Of a stretch of DNA of 64,000 nucleotides, positions 26,685-35,883 are shown one piece after another (within the stretch, counting starts at the first letter, position 1; each line of letters starts with the position of its first letter). The notes beneath the pieces are model-generated. The model did no database searches, was not told where the DNA came from, and was given only the letters and a program-made list of their open reading frames with translations. Origin of the DNA: Streptomyces sp. Mut1. GTDB taxonomy: Bacteria > Actinomycetota > Actinomycetes > Streptomycetales > Streptomycetaceae. The stretch spans positions 6,768,001-6,832,000 of the forward strand of contig NZ_CP120997.1 of NCBI RefSeq assembly GCF_030719295.1. Reading direction: 5' to 3'. The position numbers and the translations under genes are program-made.

Positions 26685-27965
26685 ATGGACTCCCCACGTC
26701 TCTCGCGCCGCCTGCTGCGCTCCGTGCTCCCGGCACTCGCTCTCGCCCTGGCCACCGCCGGCCTGGTGGGCAGCGGCGGTCCCGCCACCGCGACCGCCAC
26801 CCCGATGTCGCAGACGGCGGCGGCCGCCACGACGACGTTCGCCGACGAGTTCGACGGCCCGGCCGGCTCGGCCGTGGACGGCGCCAAGTGGCAGATCGAG
26901 ACCGGCGACAACGTCGACAACCACGAGCGGCAGTACTACACGTCCGGGAACAACAACGCCGCGCTGGACGGCCAGGGCCACCTGGTCATCACCGCCCGCA
27001 AGGAGAACCCGTCCAACTACCAGTGCTGGTACGGGACCTGTCAGTACACCTCGGCACGGCTGAACACCTCGGGCAAATTCACCCAGCAGTACGGTCACGT
27101 CGAGGCACGGATGAAGGTCCCGCGCGGGCAGGGCATGTGGCCGGCGTTCTGGATGCTCGGCAATGACATCGGGCAGGTCGGCTGGCCCAACTCCGGCGAG
27201 ATCGACGTCATGGAGAACGTCGGCTTCGAGCCCTCCACCGTGCACGGCACCCTGCACGGCCCGGGTTACTCCGGCTCCGCGGGGATCGGCGCCGGCTACA
27301 CTCTGCCGGGCGGCCAGGCCTTCGCCGACGACTTCCACACCTTCGCCGTCGACTGGGCCCCCGACTCCATCACCTGGTCCGTCGACGGCAACGTCTACCA
27401 GCACCGCACCCCCGCCGACACCGGCGGCAACCCCTGGGCCTTCAACAAGCCCTTCTTCCTCATCCTGAACCTCGCGGTCGGCGGCTACTGGCCCGGCGAC
27501 CCGGACGGCGGCACCACCTTCCCCCAGCAGCTCGTCGTGGACCACGTCCGCGTCACCACCAGCGACGACGGCGCGACCGGGACGGGCGGCCGGATCACGG
27601 GCCTGGCCGGCAAGTGCGTGGACGTCGCGGCGGCGAGCAACGCCAACGGCACCCCGGTCCAGCTCTACGACTGCAACGGCAGCGAAGCGCAGCGGTGGAC
27701 CGTCGGCACGGACGGCACGATCCGGGCGCTCGGCAAGTGCCTCGACGTGGCCTCGGGCGGCACGGCCGACGGCACCCCGGTCCAGCTCTGGGACTGCAAC
27801 GGCTCGGCCGCGCAGAAGTGGGCGGTCAGCGGGGCGCGCGACATCGTCAACCCGCAGGCCGACAAGTGCCTGGACGTCACCGGAAACAGCTCGGCCAACT
27901 CCACCCGCCTCCAGATCTGGACCTGCGCGGGCACCGCGAACCAGAAGTGGACGGTGAACGGCTGA
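26685..27965 (+). CDS. Secreted GH16 endo-beta-1,3-glucanase with C-terminal ricin-type lectin domain
   Basis: The 426-aa protein has an Arg-rich signal peptide (about 1-40). A GH16 jelly-roll domain (about 45-290) carries the catalytic motif GEIDVMENVG (Glu-Ile-Asp-x-x-Glu). A C-terminal CBM13 ricin-type beta-trefoil (about 300-426) shows three QxW repeats (QRW, QKW, QKW) and paired cysteines. It should degrade laminarin-like beta-1,3-glucan in fungal or algal walls, with the trefoil binding the polymer. ATG 26685 has GGAAGGGAG upstream. It is transcribed alone, between a consensus promoter with a DasR-like site and a strong terminator. Confidence 0.92.
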   Translation: MDSPRLSRRLLRSVLPALALALATAGLVGSGGPATATATPMSQTAAAATTTFADEFDGPAGSAVDGAKWQIETGDNVDNHERQYYTSGNNNAALDGQGHLVITARKENPSNYQCWYGTCQYTSARLNTSGKFTQQYGHVEARMKVPRGQGMWPAFWMLGNDIGQVGWPNSGEIDVMENVGFEPSTVHGTLHGPGYSGSAGIGAGYTLPGGQAFADDFHTFAVDWAPDSITWSVDGNVYQHRTPADTGGNPWAFNKPFFLILNLAVGGYWPGDPDGGTTFPQQLVVDHVRVTTSDDGATGTGGRITGLAGKCVDVAAASNANGTPVQLYDCNGSEAQRWTVGTDGTIRALGKCLDVASGGTADGTPVQLWDCNGSAAQKWAVSGARDIVNPQADKCLDVTGNSSANSTRLQIWTCAGTANQKWTVNG

Positions 27966-27979
27966 CCGACCGCCTCGCA

Positions 27980-28013
27980 CGCGGCCCCCGGCGCGAGAGC
28001 GCCGGGGGCCGCG
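27980..28013 (+). terminator. Terminator of the GH16 gene
   Basis: A perfect 15-bp stem (left arm CGCGGCCCCCGGCGC) with a GAGA tetraloop starts 14 bp after the stop codon. Confidence 0.85.
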
Positions 28014-28067
28014 CGCGCTCCGGCGGCCGGACCCCCACCGGGTCGAGGGCGCCGGGGACGCGCATGC

Positions 28068-28079
28068 TTAGCTGGGGGC
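28068..28079 (+). promoter_or_regulatory. Leaderless -10 region of the inositol-monophosphatase-family gene
   Basis: TTAGCT (28068-28073) is followed by GGGGGC and then ATG 28080, with no room for a ribosome-binding site. The -10 match is only approximate. Confidence 0.4.
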
Positions 28080-28907
28080 ATGTTCGATGACTTCCTCACC
28101 GGTGACCTGTCCCAGGTCGAGGCAGCGGTCCGCGCAGCGGCCGCCGCCGAGATCATGCCCCGCTACCGGCAGCTCGCCGACGACGACGTCATCGAGAAGA
28201 ACGGCCCGCACGACCTCGTGACGACCGCGGACCGGCGCGCCGAGGAACACCTCACCGCGTCCCTGCTCCGGCTCCTGCCCGGCTCGGTGGTCGTCGGCGA
28301 GGAAGCGGTCCACGCCGATCCGAAGGTGTACGAGGCGCTGGGCGGCGACGCCCCGGTGTGGATCGTCGACCCGGTCGACGGCACCCGCCAGTTCGTCGCC
28401 GGCGAACGGGGCTTCTGCACCCTGGTGGCCCTCGCCCACCACGGCGAGCTGCTGGCCTCCTGGACGTACGCGCCCGCCCTGGACGAGATGGCCGTCGCCG
28501 TGCGGGGGAGGGGCGCGACGGTCGACGGCACCGCGATACGGGCCGGCTCGCCCGCGCCCGACGCGGCGCTGCGCATAGCGATGTCGCACCCCGACTACAC
28601 CTCCGACGAGCAGAAGCGGGCCCTGCTCGGCCTGCGCGCCGAGGGCTTCGCCGCCCGCCCGTGCGGTTCGGCGGGCCTCGAATACCTTGCCGTGGCCCGG
28701 GGCCAGGCCGACGCGGTCGCTTTCAGCTGGGAATTCGCCTGGGACCACGCGGCAGGGCTCCTCCTGGTCGCGGAGGCGGGCGGCGCGCAGGCCACGCTGT
28801 CCGGTGCGCCGTTCCGTATCGCCGGCGGCAACGACCTGCCCTTCACGGCCGCCCGCGACCGCGCGACGGCCGACCGCGTCCTGGCGGCACTGCGCGCGGG
28901 GGCCTGA
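28080..28907 (+). CDS. Inositol monophosphatase family protein (possible histidinol-phosphatase)
   Basis: The 275-aa enzyme has the three metal-binding motifs of the Li-sensitive phosphatase family: VVGEEAV (the Glu-Glu site), WIVDPVDGTRQFV (Asp-Pro-x-Asp-Gly-Thr) and WEFAWDHAAG. It dephosphorylates a small phosphomonoester using Mg2+. Actinobacterial members of this length include histidinol-phosphate phosphatase (HisN), but no histidine genes are nearby, so the substrate is left open. It is probably leaderless, and convergent with the nucleotidyltransferase gene with 17 bp between stops. Confidence 0.88.
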   Translation: MFDDFLTGDLSQVEAAVRAAAAAEIMPRYRQLADDDVIEKNGPHDLVTTADRRAEEHLTASLLRLLPGSVVVGEEAVHADPKVYEALGGDAPVWIVDPVDGTRQFVAGERGFCTLVALAHHGELLASWTYAPALDEMAVAVRGRGATVDGTAIRAGSPAPDAALRIAMSHPDYTSDEQKRALLGLRAEGFAARPCGSAGLEYLAVARGQADAVAFSWEFAWDHAAGLLLVAEAGGAQATLSGAPFRIAGGNDLPFTAARDRATADRVLAALRAGA

Positions 28908-28924
28908 GCGGCGGGGCCCCTCGG

Positions 28925-29794
28925 TCAGCCCGACGCCGTCCGCAGCACCTCGCGCACGTCCCGTACGAGCTCCGCGGCCGCCTCCACCGCCGCCGTGTCC
29001 AGGTCCCGCAGCGCCTGCCCCGCCCGGTCCGCGAAGTGCGCCGGGGTGTCCGGGAGGGCGGCAGCGGCGGCCAGGGCGCCCTTCTCGTTGAGGCACCAGG
29101 TGCGGTGGTGGGCGTGCAGGGACTGGGTGAGGACGCCGAAGGCGCGGGACAGACAGAGCGAGACATGCAGGCGGTCGCCGGCCGGGGCCGATTTCCGGGC
29201 CGACGCGACCAGGAACTCCGCCTCCCAGGCCGCGTCCCCGAGCGCCCCGCGCAGCGGCTCCGGATAGCCGGCCGTCTCGCGCTGAAGGGCCGTCAGCTCC
29301 CCTTCGGGGTCGGTGAGTACGCGGCCGAGGGCGACCTCGCCCGGGTACGCGGGGGACCAGAAGCCCAGCGGATGGCCCGGCTGGACGCCCACCTCGTACC
29401 GGCCCTCCCGGCAGCCGGCCCAGACCGCCTCCACCCGGTCCAGGTCGCGCAGGATCCAGTCGACCTGGACCCCGTCCACCCGGAGCCAGGCCCCGCCGTC
29501 GACCCACGGCCCCCACCCGCCGGGCCCGGCCACCTCGGCCGGCGAACCCTGGAACGCCGAGGCCAGCGCGGCCAGGGCGGCGGTGTCCGGGGCGCCGCGG
29601 TAGTACAGGCCCAGGTCCCAGTCGGAGTCGGGGCGGTGGGTGCCACGGGCGCGGCTGCCGCCGAGCACGACGGCCCGGATGCCGGGCACCTGGGTGAGCC
29701 GGGCGGCCATCTCGCCGATCCGGCGGCGTACTCCGGAGTCGTCCGGGGCGGGCGCGGCGGACCGCGGCGGGGGAGCGGGTTTCTCGGCCTTCAC
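28925..29794 (-). CDS. Nucleotidyltransferase-domain protein
   Basis: The 289-aa protein has an N-terminal polymerase-beta-like nucleotidyltransferase domain with the helical turn VLGGSRARGTHRPDSDWDLGLYY (Gly-Ser plus the Asp-x-Asp metal site). The C-terminal half is helical (about 150-289) and resembles substrate-binding parts of aminoglycoside-nucleotidyltransferase-like proteins. It may adenylylate a small molecule, RNA or protein; no toxin-antitoxin partner is seen. I placed the start at GTG 29794, where TAGCGT lies 8 nt upstream and could be the -10 of a near-leaderless mRNA; there is no Shine-Dalgarno sequence. Divergent from the flavoprotein gene. Confidence 0.75.
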   Translation of the reverse strand: MKAEKPAPPPRSAAPAPDDSGVRRRIGEMAARLTQVPGIRAVVLGGSRARGTHRPDSDWDLGLYYRGAPDTAALAALASAFQGSPAEVAGPGGWGPWVDGGAWLRVDGVQVDWILRDLDRVEAVWAGCREGRYEVGVQPGHPLGFWSPAYPGEVALGRVLTDPEGELTALQRETAGYPEPLRGALGDAAWEAEFLVASARKSAPAGDRLHVSLCLSRAFGVLTQSLHAHHRTWCLNEKGALAAAAALPDTPAHFADRAGQALRDLDTAAVEAAAELVRDVREVLRTASG

Positions 29795-29879
29795 CGGACG
29801 GAACGCTACCCGCCCCCGGTCCGCCGGCGCCTGCGAATATCCTGGGTGTCCGACCGTCGGCTGACAAAGGAGTCCGAAG

Positions 29880-31313
29880 GTGCCGTCGATGCTCGATGCG
29901 GTCGTGGTGGGCGCGGGCCCCAACGGACTGACCGCCGCGGCCGAACTGGCCCGACGCGGCTTCGCCGTGGAGGTCTTCGAGGCCGGACCCGCGGTCGGAG
30001 GCGGAGCCCGTACGGAGGAGCTGACCCTCCCCGGCTTCCGGCACGACCCCTGCTCCGCCGTCCACCCCCTGGCCATAGGCTCGCCCGCCTTCCGGGCGAT
30101 GCCGCTCGCCCGGCACGGCCTGGAATGGCTCCAGCCGCAGCTGGCGCTCGCCCACCCCTTCCCGGACGGCTCGGCCGCCGTGCTCTCCGGTTCGGTGGGG
30201 GAGACGGCCATGGCGCTCGGCCCCGAGGACGCGGGCGCCTACCGCCGCCTCCTCGCGCCCTACCTCGGCCACTGGGACACCCTCGCCCAGGACTTCCTGC
30301 GCACCCCGTGGGACGGGCTGCCCCGCGACCCGTACCGCTGGGCGCGCTTCGGGCTCGACGCGATCCAGCCCGCCACCCTGCTGTCCCGGCGCTTCCGGGG
30401 CGAGAAGGCGCGCGGGATGTTCGCCGGTCTCGCCGCCCACGCCATCGCGCCCACCAGCGGCCTCGCGACCGGCGGCATCGCCCTGCTCTTCGCGCTGGCC
30501 GCACACGAGAACGGCTGGCCGGTGCCGCGCGGCGGCTCCCAGGCCATCTCCGACGCCCTCGCCTCGTACCTGCGGGAGCAGGGCGGCACCATCAGGACCG
30601 GGACGGAGGTCAGACGCCTGGACGAACTGCCGCCGGCCCGCGCCTACGTCTTCGACACCTCGCCGGCCGCCCTCGCCCGGATCGCCGGACTCGGCCGCGC
30701 CTACCAGGGCTACCGCTACGGCGCCTCCTGCTTCAAGATCGACTACGCGCTCTCCGAGCCGGTGCCGTGGACCGCGGAAGAGGCCCGCAGGGCCGGCACC
30801 GTGCACATCGGACCCACGGCCGGCGAGATCGACACCGCCCTGCACGCGGCGGTCGAGGGCCGCGACCCCGCCGTCCCGTTCCTGATCACCGCCCAGCCCA
30901 GCCTCGTCGACCCCACCCGCGCCCCCGAGGGCAGGCACGTCTTCTGGGTGTACGGACATGTCCCGGCCGGCTGGGAGGGCGACGCCACCGAGGTCATCGA
31001 ACGCCAACTGGAGCGGTTCGCCCCCGGCTTCCGGGATGTGGTGCTCGCCCGCGCGGTCGCGGGCCCGCCCCGGATCGCCGAGCGCAACGCGAACTACGTG
31101 GACGGGGACATCGCCTGCGGCGCCTTCGCGGGCCTCCAGACGGTGATCCGCCCCAAGCTCGCCCGCGTCCCGTACGCGACCGCCCATCCGGCGGTCTTCC
31201 TCTGCTCGTCGGCGACCCCGCCCGGCCCCGGTGTGCACGGCATGTCCGGCCACCACGCCGCGAAGGCCGTCTGGCGCCGGCTGCGCGAGACGGGCCCCTC
31301 CGGCCGCCGCTGA
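29880..31313 (+). CDS. FAD-dependent oxidoreductase, phytoene-desaturase-like
   Basis: The 477-aa flavoprotein has an N-terminal Rossmann motif ([20 protein letters not shown], with the acidic Glu after the second strand) and the following [25 protein letters not shown] block of the CrtI/NAD(P)-FAD oxidoreductase group. The C-terminus has the FAD-closing segment [16 protein letters not shown]. No carotenoid genes are near, so it is not assigned to that pathway; it may oxidise another lipid or isoprenoid. GTG 29880 is chosen because AAAGGAG lies 7 nt upstream. It stands alone. Confidence 0.85.
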   Translation: MPSMLDAVVVGAGPNGLTAAAELARRGFAVEVFEAGPAVGGGARTEELTLPGFRHDPCSAVHPLAIGSPAFRAMPLARHGLEWLQPQLALAHPFPDGSAAVLSGSVGETAMALGPEDAGAYRRLLAPYLGHWDTLAQDFLRTPWDGLPRDPYRWARFGLDAIQPATLLSRRFRGEKARGMFAGLAAHAIAPTSGLATGGIALLFALAAHENGWPVPRGGSQAISDALASYLREQGGTIRTGTEVRRLDELPPARAYVFDTSPAALARIAGLGRAYQGYRYGASCFKIDYALSEPVPWTAEEARRAGTVHIGPTAGEIDTALHAAVEGRDPAVPFLITAQPSLVDPTRAPEGRHVFWVYGHVPAGWEGDATEVIERQLERFAPGFRDVVLARAVAGPPRIAERNANYVDGDIACGAFAGLQTVIRPKLARVPYATAHPAVFLCSSATPPGPGVHGMSGHHAAKAVWRRLRETGPSGRR

Positions 31314-31353
31314 CCACATCGGCGGCGACCGGACGGGCGCTCCGCGCTCCCGG

Positions 31354-33012
31354 TCAGGCGGGCAGGCGCTCCAGCAGCCCGGTGAAGTCGGTGTCCGGTG
31401 CGAGGGTGCCGAAGGCGAGCCCCCGGTCACCGGCCAGCCGCGAGGCGCAGAACGCGTCCGCGACGGCCGCCGGCGCGTGCCGGACCAGCAGCGAGCCCTG
31501 GAGCACCAGCGCCGCCCGCTCGATGAGCCGGCGGGCCCGTAGCGGGGCGTCCTCGGTGAGCACCAGCTCACCGCGCAGCTCCTGCCAGGCCGTGTCGAGC
31601 CGGCGGTCCGCCCCCGAGGCGGCCTCGATCTCGGCCCGGAAGGCGTCGAGGGACTCCGGCTCGCGGGCCAGCGCCCGCAGCAGGTCCAGGGCGTTCACAT
31701 TGCCCGACCCCTCCCAGATGCCGTTGAGCGGTGCCTCCCGGTACATCCGGGGCATCCCCGAGTCCTCGACGTACCCGTTGCCGCCGAGGCACTCCAGCGC
31801 CTCCGCCACGGCCACCGGCTGCCGCTTGCACACCCAGTACTTGGCCACGGCCGTCGCCAGCCGCAGGAACGCGCGTTCCCCGGCGTCGCCCCGCTGCGCC
31901 CGGTCGGCGGCACCGGCCAGCCGCAGCCCGAGCGTGGTGGCGGCCTCGGACTCCACCGCGAGGTCGCCGAGCACATTGCGCATCAGCGGCTGGCCGATCA
32001 GCGCGGCGCCGAACACCGAGCGGTGGCGGGCGTGGTGGGCCGCCTGGGCGAGCGCGGCCCGGATACCGGCGGCCGAGCCGAGCACGCAGTCCAGCCGCGT
32101 CATCGTCACCATGTCGATGATGGTGCGCACGCCCTTGCCCTCGGGGCCCACGAGCCAGGCCACGGTGTCGTCGAACTCGGGCTCGCCGCTGGCGTTGGAA
32201 CGGTTGCCGAGCTTGTCCTTGAGCCGCTGGACGCGGAAGGTGTTGCGGCTGCCGTCGGGCAGGACACGCGGTACGAGGAAGCAGGAGAGCCCGCCCGGCG
32301 CCTGGGCGAGCACCAGGAAGAGGTCGTTCATGGGGGCGCTGGTGAACCACTTGTGCCCGCGCAGCCGCCAGGTCCCGTCCCCGGCCTCGGTGGCCGTCGT
32401 GGTGTTGGCGCGCACATCGGTGCCGCCCTGCTTCTCCGTCATGCCCATCCCGGCGAGCAGCCCCGCCTTGCCGGTGGGGGTGCGCAGGCCCGGCTCGTAC
32501 ATCCGGCTGGTGAGCAGCGGCTCGTACGTGGCGGCCAGCTCCGGGGCGCGTCGCAGGGCGGGGACGACGGCGTAGGTCATGGAGACCGGGCACAGGTGGC
32601 CCGCCTCCAGGGCCGACATCACCATGAAGCCGGCCGCCCGTGCCACATGCGCGCCGGGGCGCTCGTCGGCCCACGCGGCACCGGCCAGGCCGGCGCTCAC
32701 CGAGGTGTCCATCAGGTGGTGGTAGGCGGGGTGGAAGTCGACCTCGTCCACGCGGTGGCCGAAGCGGTCGTGGGTGCGCAGCACGGGCTCGTTGAGGTTG
32801 GCCTGCTCGGCCCACTCCTGGGCCTGCGCACCGCCGACGAGCCGGCCCAGGCGGTGCAGGTCCTCGGTGTGCCACGCGGCCCCCTCGCGGCGCAGGCCCT
32901 CCAGCAGGACGGCGTCGTCGGCCACGTCGTGTCCGGTCAACGGCGGCGGCTGATTGGTCACTTCGTGGGTCTCGGCGGTCGGGTTGCTGTGCGGGGCGAC
33001 GGTCGTCTGCAC
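31354..33012 (-). CDS. AidB-like acyl-CoA dehydrogenase
   Basis: The 552-aa flavoenzyme is longer than standard acyl-CoA dehydrogenases and has the AidB-type architecture. The FAD/acyl segment GMGMTEKQGGTDVRANTT is near residue 200, TMTRLDCVLGSAAGIR lies in the helical domain, and the C-terminal active-site loop is YREAPLNGIWEGSGNVNALD. AidB relatives bind DNA and act in alkylation stress, while others oxidise branched acyl-CoAs; the Ada-AlkA/Ogt genes just beyond the regulator make the first role worth noting. GTG 33012 has GGAGG 6 nt upstream. A longer form from GTG 33051, overlapping the TetR stop, lacks a ribosome-binding site. Likely in one transcript with tetR. Confidence 0.88.
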   Translation of the reverse strand: MQTTVAPHSNPTAETHEVTNQPPPLTGHDVADDAVLLEGLRREGAAWHTEDLHRLGRLVGGAQAQEWAEQANLNEPVLRTHDRFGHRVDEVDFHPAYHHLMDTSVSAGLAGAAWADERPGAHVARAAGFMVMSALEAGHLCPVSMTYAVVPALRRAPELAATYEPLLTSRMYEPGLRTPTGKAGLLAGMGMTEKQGGTDVRANTTTATEAGDGTWRLRGHKWFTSAPMNDLFLVLAQAPGGLSCFLVPRVLPDGSRNTFRVQRLKDKLGNRSNASGEPEFDDTVAWLVGPEGKGVRTIIDMVTMTRLDCVLGSAAGIRAALAQAAHHARHRSVFGAALIGQPLMRNVLGDLAVESEAATTLGLRLAGAADRAQRGDAGERAFLRLATAVAKYWVCKRQPVAVAEALECLGGNGYVEDSGMPRMYREAPLNGIWEGSGNVNALDLLRALAREPESLDAFRAEIEAASGADRRLDTAWQELRGELVLTEDAPLRARRLIERAALVLQGSLLVRHAPAAVADAFCASRLAGDRGLAFGTLAPDTDFTGLLERLPA

Positions 33013-33047
33013 GGGAAACCTCCGGGTGGAAGGGGTACGCGAATCGG

Positions 33048-33668
33048 TCACGGGCGTGGAGTCGCGGGCGGGGCGCCGGCGCAGCGCAGGGCCATGGCGA
33101 CGAGCTCGGTCAGGAGTGCTTCGGTGGCCCTCTCGTCACCGGCGCCGAGCGGGTCGACCAGGACCTCGCCGACCGCCCCGGTGAGCGCGGCCGCGGTGAT
33201 CTCGCCGTTCTGCGCGGGCAGCAGGCCGTCCCCGATGCCCTCGTGGACGACCTCGGCGAACAGGGCCCGGTAGCGGCGCCGGTAGTCGAGGCGTTCCGCG
33301 CCGACCGCGGGATCGGCGGGGGCGGCGAGCAGCGCGTAGGCCAGTCCGCGGTTCTCCAGCGCGCGCCGGGCGAAGACCTCGACGCCCCTGGCGAGCCGCT
33401 CGACCGGGGTGCCCGGTTCGCGCAGCACCTCGCCCAGCACCTCCACCTCGCGTCCGGCGGCGCGCCGGAACACCTCGACGGCCAGCGCCGTCTTGGACGC
33501 GAAGTGCTGGTAGACGGAGCCGGCCGCGATGCCGGCCGCGTCGGCGACGGCGGTCACGGACGCCTGCGACCAGCCCACCTCCGTGACCACCGAGGTGGCG
33601 CGGGCGACGAGATGCTCCCTGGCGGCTTCGAGACGGCTGATCTCGGCCGGTGTCTTGCGGTAGGCCAT
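33048..33668 (-). CDS. TetR-family regulator
   Basis: The 206-aa protein has a TetR DNA-binding domain (about 10-58, ending AAGIAAGSVYQHFASKTALAVEVF) and a helical ligand-binding domain (65-206). It is followed 35 bp later by the AidB-like gene, which it probably controls along with itself. I take ATG 33668 rather than the upstream in-frame ATG, since an operator-like repeat lies just upstream of 33668 and would fall inside a longer gene. The ligand may be an acyl-CoA, judged only from the neighbour. It is divergent from the ada-alkA gene. Confidence 0.88.
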   Translation of the reverse strand: MAYRKTPAEISRLEAAREHLVARATSVVTEVGWSQASVTAVADAAGIAAGSVYQHFASKTALAVEVFRRAAGREVEVLGEVLREPGTPVERLARGVEVFARRALENRGLAYALLAAPADPAVGAERLDYRRRYRALFAEVVHEGIGDGLLPAQNGEITAAALTGAVGEVLVDPLGAGDERATEALLTELVAMALRCAGAPPATPRP

Positions 33669-33676
33669 GAAAGAAG

Positions 33677-33690
33677 TGAACCACCATTCA
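33677..33690. promoter_or_regulatory. Imperfect palindrome, possible TetR operator
   Basis: TGAACCACCATTCA has TGAA/TTCA arms and lies 8 bp before the TetR start codon, in the region shared with the divergent ada-alkA gene. The arms are short and the centre does not pair, so this is tentative. Confidence 0.3.
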
Positions 33691-33821
33691 GATGTTCGCG
33701 CCATGGTCCCGCCGCGGTCCGTGCCCTCGGATCCGGCCGGGGCGCGTACAGGCCCAGGCAGCCGGACGCCCATGTCGGATTTCCGCCAGCCCAGGCCCCG
33801 CCCATGGACCATGCTTGAACC

Positions 33822-35309
33822 ATGCACACCGACACCGAGCGCTGCGTCCGGGCGGTCCGGTCCAAGGACGCCCGCTTCGACGGCTGGTTCTTCACGGCCG
33901 TCCTGACCACTCGGATCTACTGCCGCCCGAGCTGCCCCGTCGTGCCGCCCAAGGCCGAGAACATGACGTTCTACCCCAGTGCGGCCGCCTGTCAGCAGGC
34001 AGGGTTCCGGGCCTGCAAGCGGTGCCGGCCCGACACCAGCCCGGGGTCGCCCGAGTGGAACGCGCGGGCCGACTCCGTGGCACGGGCGATGCGGCTGATC
34101 CGGGACGGCGTCGTCGACCGGGAAGGCGTACCGGGGCTCGCCGCCCGGCTCGGGTACTCGGCCCGGCAGATCGAACGCCAGCTCCTCGCCGAGCTGGGCG
34201 CGGGCCCGCTCGCACTGGCGCGGGCGCAGCGGGCGCAGACCGCGCGGGTGCTGATCGAGACGACCGGGCTGCCCATGGCCGAGGTGGCCTTCGCCGCCGG
34301 GTTCGCCTCCGTCCGCACCTTCAACGAGACCGTCCGCGAGGTCTTCGCCCTCGCCCCGGGGGAGCTGCGCAGCCGGGCCGCCCGGTCGCTGCGGGCGCCC
34401 GCCACCCCCGGCGTCATCGAGCTGCGGCTTCCCTACCGGGCCCCGCTCAACCCCGGCAACCTCTTCGGCCATCTCGCCGCGACCGCCGTCCCGGGCGTCG
34501 AGGAGTGGCGTGCCGGGGCCTACCGGCGCACCCTCGCCCTGCCGCACGGCCACGGCACCGTCGCCCTCGCCCCGCGCCCCGACCACATCGCCTGCCGCCT
34601 CTCGCTCACCGACCCGCGCGACCTGACCCTCGCCATCAGCCGGTGCCGCTGGCTCCTCGACCTCGACGCCGACCCGGTCGCCGTGGACGAGCAGCTGTGC
34701 GCCGACCCCCTGCTCGCCCCGCTGGTCGGCGCGGCTCCGGGCCGCCGGGTGCCGAGGACCGTGGACGGCGCTGAGTTCGCCGTACGGGCCGTGCTCGGCC
34801 AGCAGGTGTCCACGGCCGCCGCCCGCACCCACGCCGCCCGGCTGGTCACCGCCCACGGCACGCCCGTGGACGACCCGGAGGGCGGACTCACCCACCTCTT
34901 CCCGGACCCGGCGGCCCTGGCCGGCCTCGACCCCGAGCGACTGGCCCTGCCACGCAGCCGCCGCCGCACGCTGACCACTCTCGTCGGGGCCCTGGCGGAC
35001 GGTTCGCTGCGCCTCGGCCCCGACTCCGACTGGGAGCGGGCGCGGGCCGAGCTGGCCGCGCTGCCCGGATTCGGGCCCTGGACCGTCGAGGTCATCGCGA
35101 TGCGCGCGCTCGGTGACCCGGACGCGTTCCTGCCGACGGACCTCGGCATCAGGCGGGCCGCCCAGCACCTCGGCCTGCCCTCCACACCGGCCGCCCTCAC
35201 CGCCCGCGCGGCCGGCTGGCGCCCCTGGCGCGCGTACGCCGTCCAGTACCTGTGGACGGTGGACGACCACCCCATCAACCACCTCCCCGCCCAAGGAAGC
35301 CCCTCATGA
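33822..35309 (+). CDS. Ada-AlkA fusion: methyl-sensing regulator and 3-methyladenine DNA glycosylase
   Basis: This 495-aa protein fuses three modules. Residues 1-85 are an Ada zinc domain with Cys34, Cys38, Cys65 and Cys68; Cys34 in RIYCRPSC corresponds to the methylphosphotriester acceptor. Residues about 90-185 are an AraC-type HTH ([16 protein letters not shown]). Residues about 200-495 are an AlkA glycosylase with the helix-hairpin-helix [11 protein letters not shown] and the catalytic Asp in [11 protein letters not shown]. It should sense alkylation, activate transcription and excise 3-methyl purines. Its stop overlaps the ogt start (ATGA), so both repair activities are co-expressed. The mRNA may be leaderless, since only six bases separate a weak -10 (CATGCT) from the ATG. 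Confidence 0.93.
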   Translation: MHTDTERCVRAVRSKDARFDGWFFTAVLTTRIYCRPSCPVVPPKAENMTFYPSAAACQQAGFRACKRCRPDTSPGSPEWNARADSVARAMRLIRDGVVDREGVPGLAARLGYSARQIERQLLAELGAGPLALARAQRAQTARVLIETTGLPMAEVAFAAGFASVRTFNETVREVFALAPGELRSRAARSLRAPATPGVIELRLPYRAPLNPGNLFGHLAATAVPGVEEWRAGAYRRTLALPHGHGTVALAPRPDHIACRLSLTDPRDLTLAISRCRWLLDLDADPVAVDEQLCADPLLAPLVGAAPGRRVPRTVDGAEFAVRAVLGQQVSTAAARTHAARLVTAHGTPVDDPEGGLTHLFPDPAALAGLDPERLALPRSRRRTLTTLVGALADGSLRLGPDSDWERARAELAALPGFGPWTVEVIAMRALGDPDAFLPTDLGIRRAAQHLGLPSTPAALTARAAGWRPWRAYAVQYLWTVDDHPINHLPAQGSPS

Positions 35310-35806
35310 CCCGGCAGCACACCGTGGCCGACAGCCCCTACGGCCCGCTGACCCTCGTCGCCACCGACGGCGTCCTCGCCGGCCTCTACATGACCGGCCA
35401 GCGCCACCGGCCCCCCGAGGAGACCTTCGGGGACCCGGACCCACGCCCCTTCACCGAGGCGATCCGCCAGCTCGACGCCTACTTCGCCGGCACCCTCAGC
35501 GAGTTCGACCTGCCGCTGCGCCTGGACGGCACGCCGTTCCAGCGCAGCGTCTGGGAGCAGCTGCGGCTCATCCCGTACGGCGAGACCCGTACGTACGGGG
35601 AACTCGCCGAGAACCTCGGCAAACCCGGCGCCTCCCGGGCGGTCGGCCTGGCCAACGGCAAGAACCCGGTCGGCATCATCGTCCCCTGCCACCGCGTGAT
35701 CGGGGCATCGGGCGGTCTCACCGGCTACGGCGGCGGCCTGGACCGCAAGCAACGGCTGCTGGCCTTCGAGAACGGCACGGAGGAGACCACCCCGGCCCTG
35801 TTCTGA
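35306..35806 (+). CDS. ogt: O6-methylguanine-DNA methyltransferase
   Basis: The 166-aa suicide enzyme transfers the methyl group from O6-methylguanine to Cys128 in the invariant PCHRV motif. The upstream HTH-like segment [26 protein letters not shown] binds DNA, and the [17 protein letters not shown] block is complete. The N-terminal domain is short, as in Ogt. Coupled by a 4-bp overlap to ada-alkA, it completes an adaptive-response operon that ends in a strong hairpin. Confidence 0.95.
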   Translation: MTRQHTVADSPYGPLTLVATDGVLAGLYMTGQRHRPPEETFGDPDPRPFTEAIRQLDAYFAGTLSEFDLPLRLDGTPFQRSVWEQLRLIPYGETRTYGELAENLGKPGASRAVGLANGKNPVGIIVPCHRVIGASGGLTGYGGGLDRKQRLLAFENGTEETTPALF

Positions 35807-35821
35807 GCCCCGCGCGCACGG

Positions 35822-35856
35822 CGAAGGGCCCCGCGCCAGGAGCGCGGAGCCCTTCG
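35822..35856. terminator. Bidirectional terminator between ogt and the manganese exporter gene
   Basis: CGAAGGGC and CCGCGC pair with GCGCGG and GCCCTTCG around one internal mismatch and a small loop. The hairpin lies between two convergent genes. Confidence 0.7.
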
Positions 35857-35883
35857 TACGGCCGACCCGTTCCCGGTCTCCCG

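Noticed and set aside
26562..27980. 472-codon minus-strand open frame
   Set aside because: It is antisense to the GH16 gene, whose frame has a signal peptide, catalytic motif and ribosome-binding site.
28925..29794. Toxin-antitoxin (MNT/HEPN-type) system
   Set aside because: The nucleotidyltransferase domain has no HEPN-type or other small partner gene next to it; its C-terminal helical half is part of the same protein.
29880..31313. Carotenoid biosynthetic cluster
   Set aside because: Only one phytoene-desaturase-like protein is present, with no phytoene synthase, cyclase or GGPP synthase nearby.
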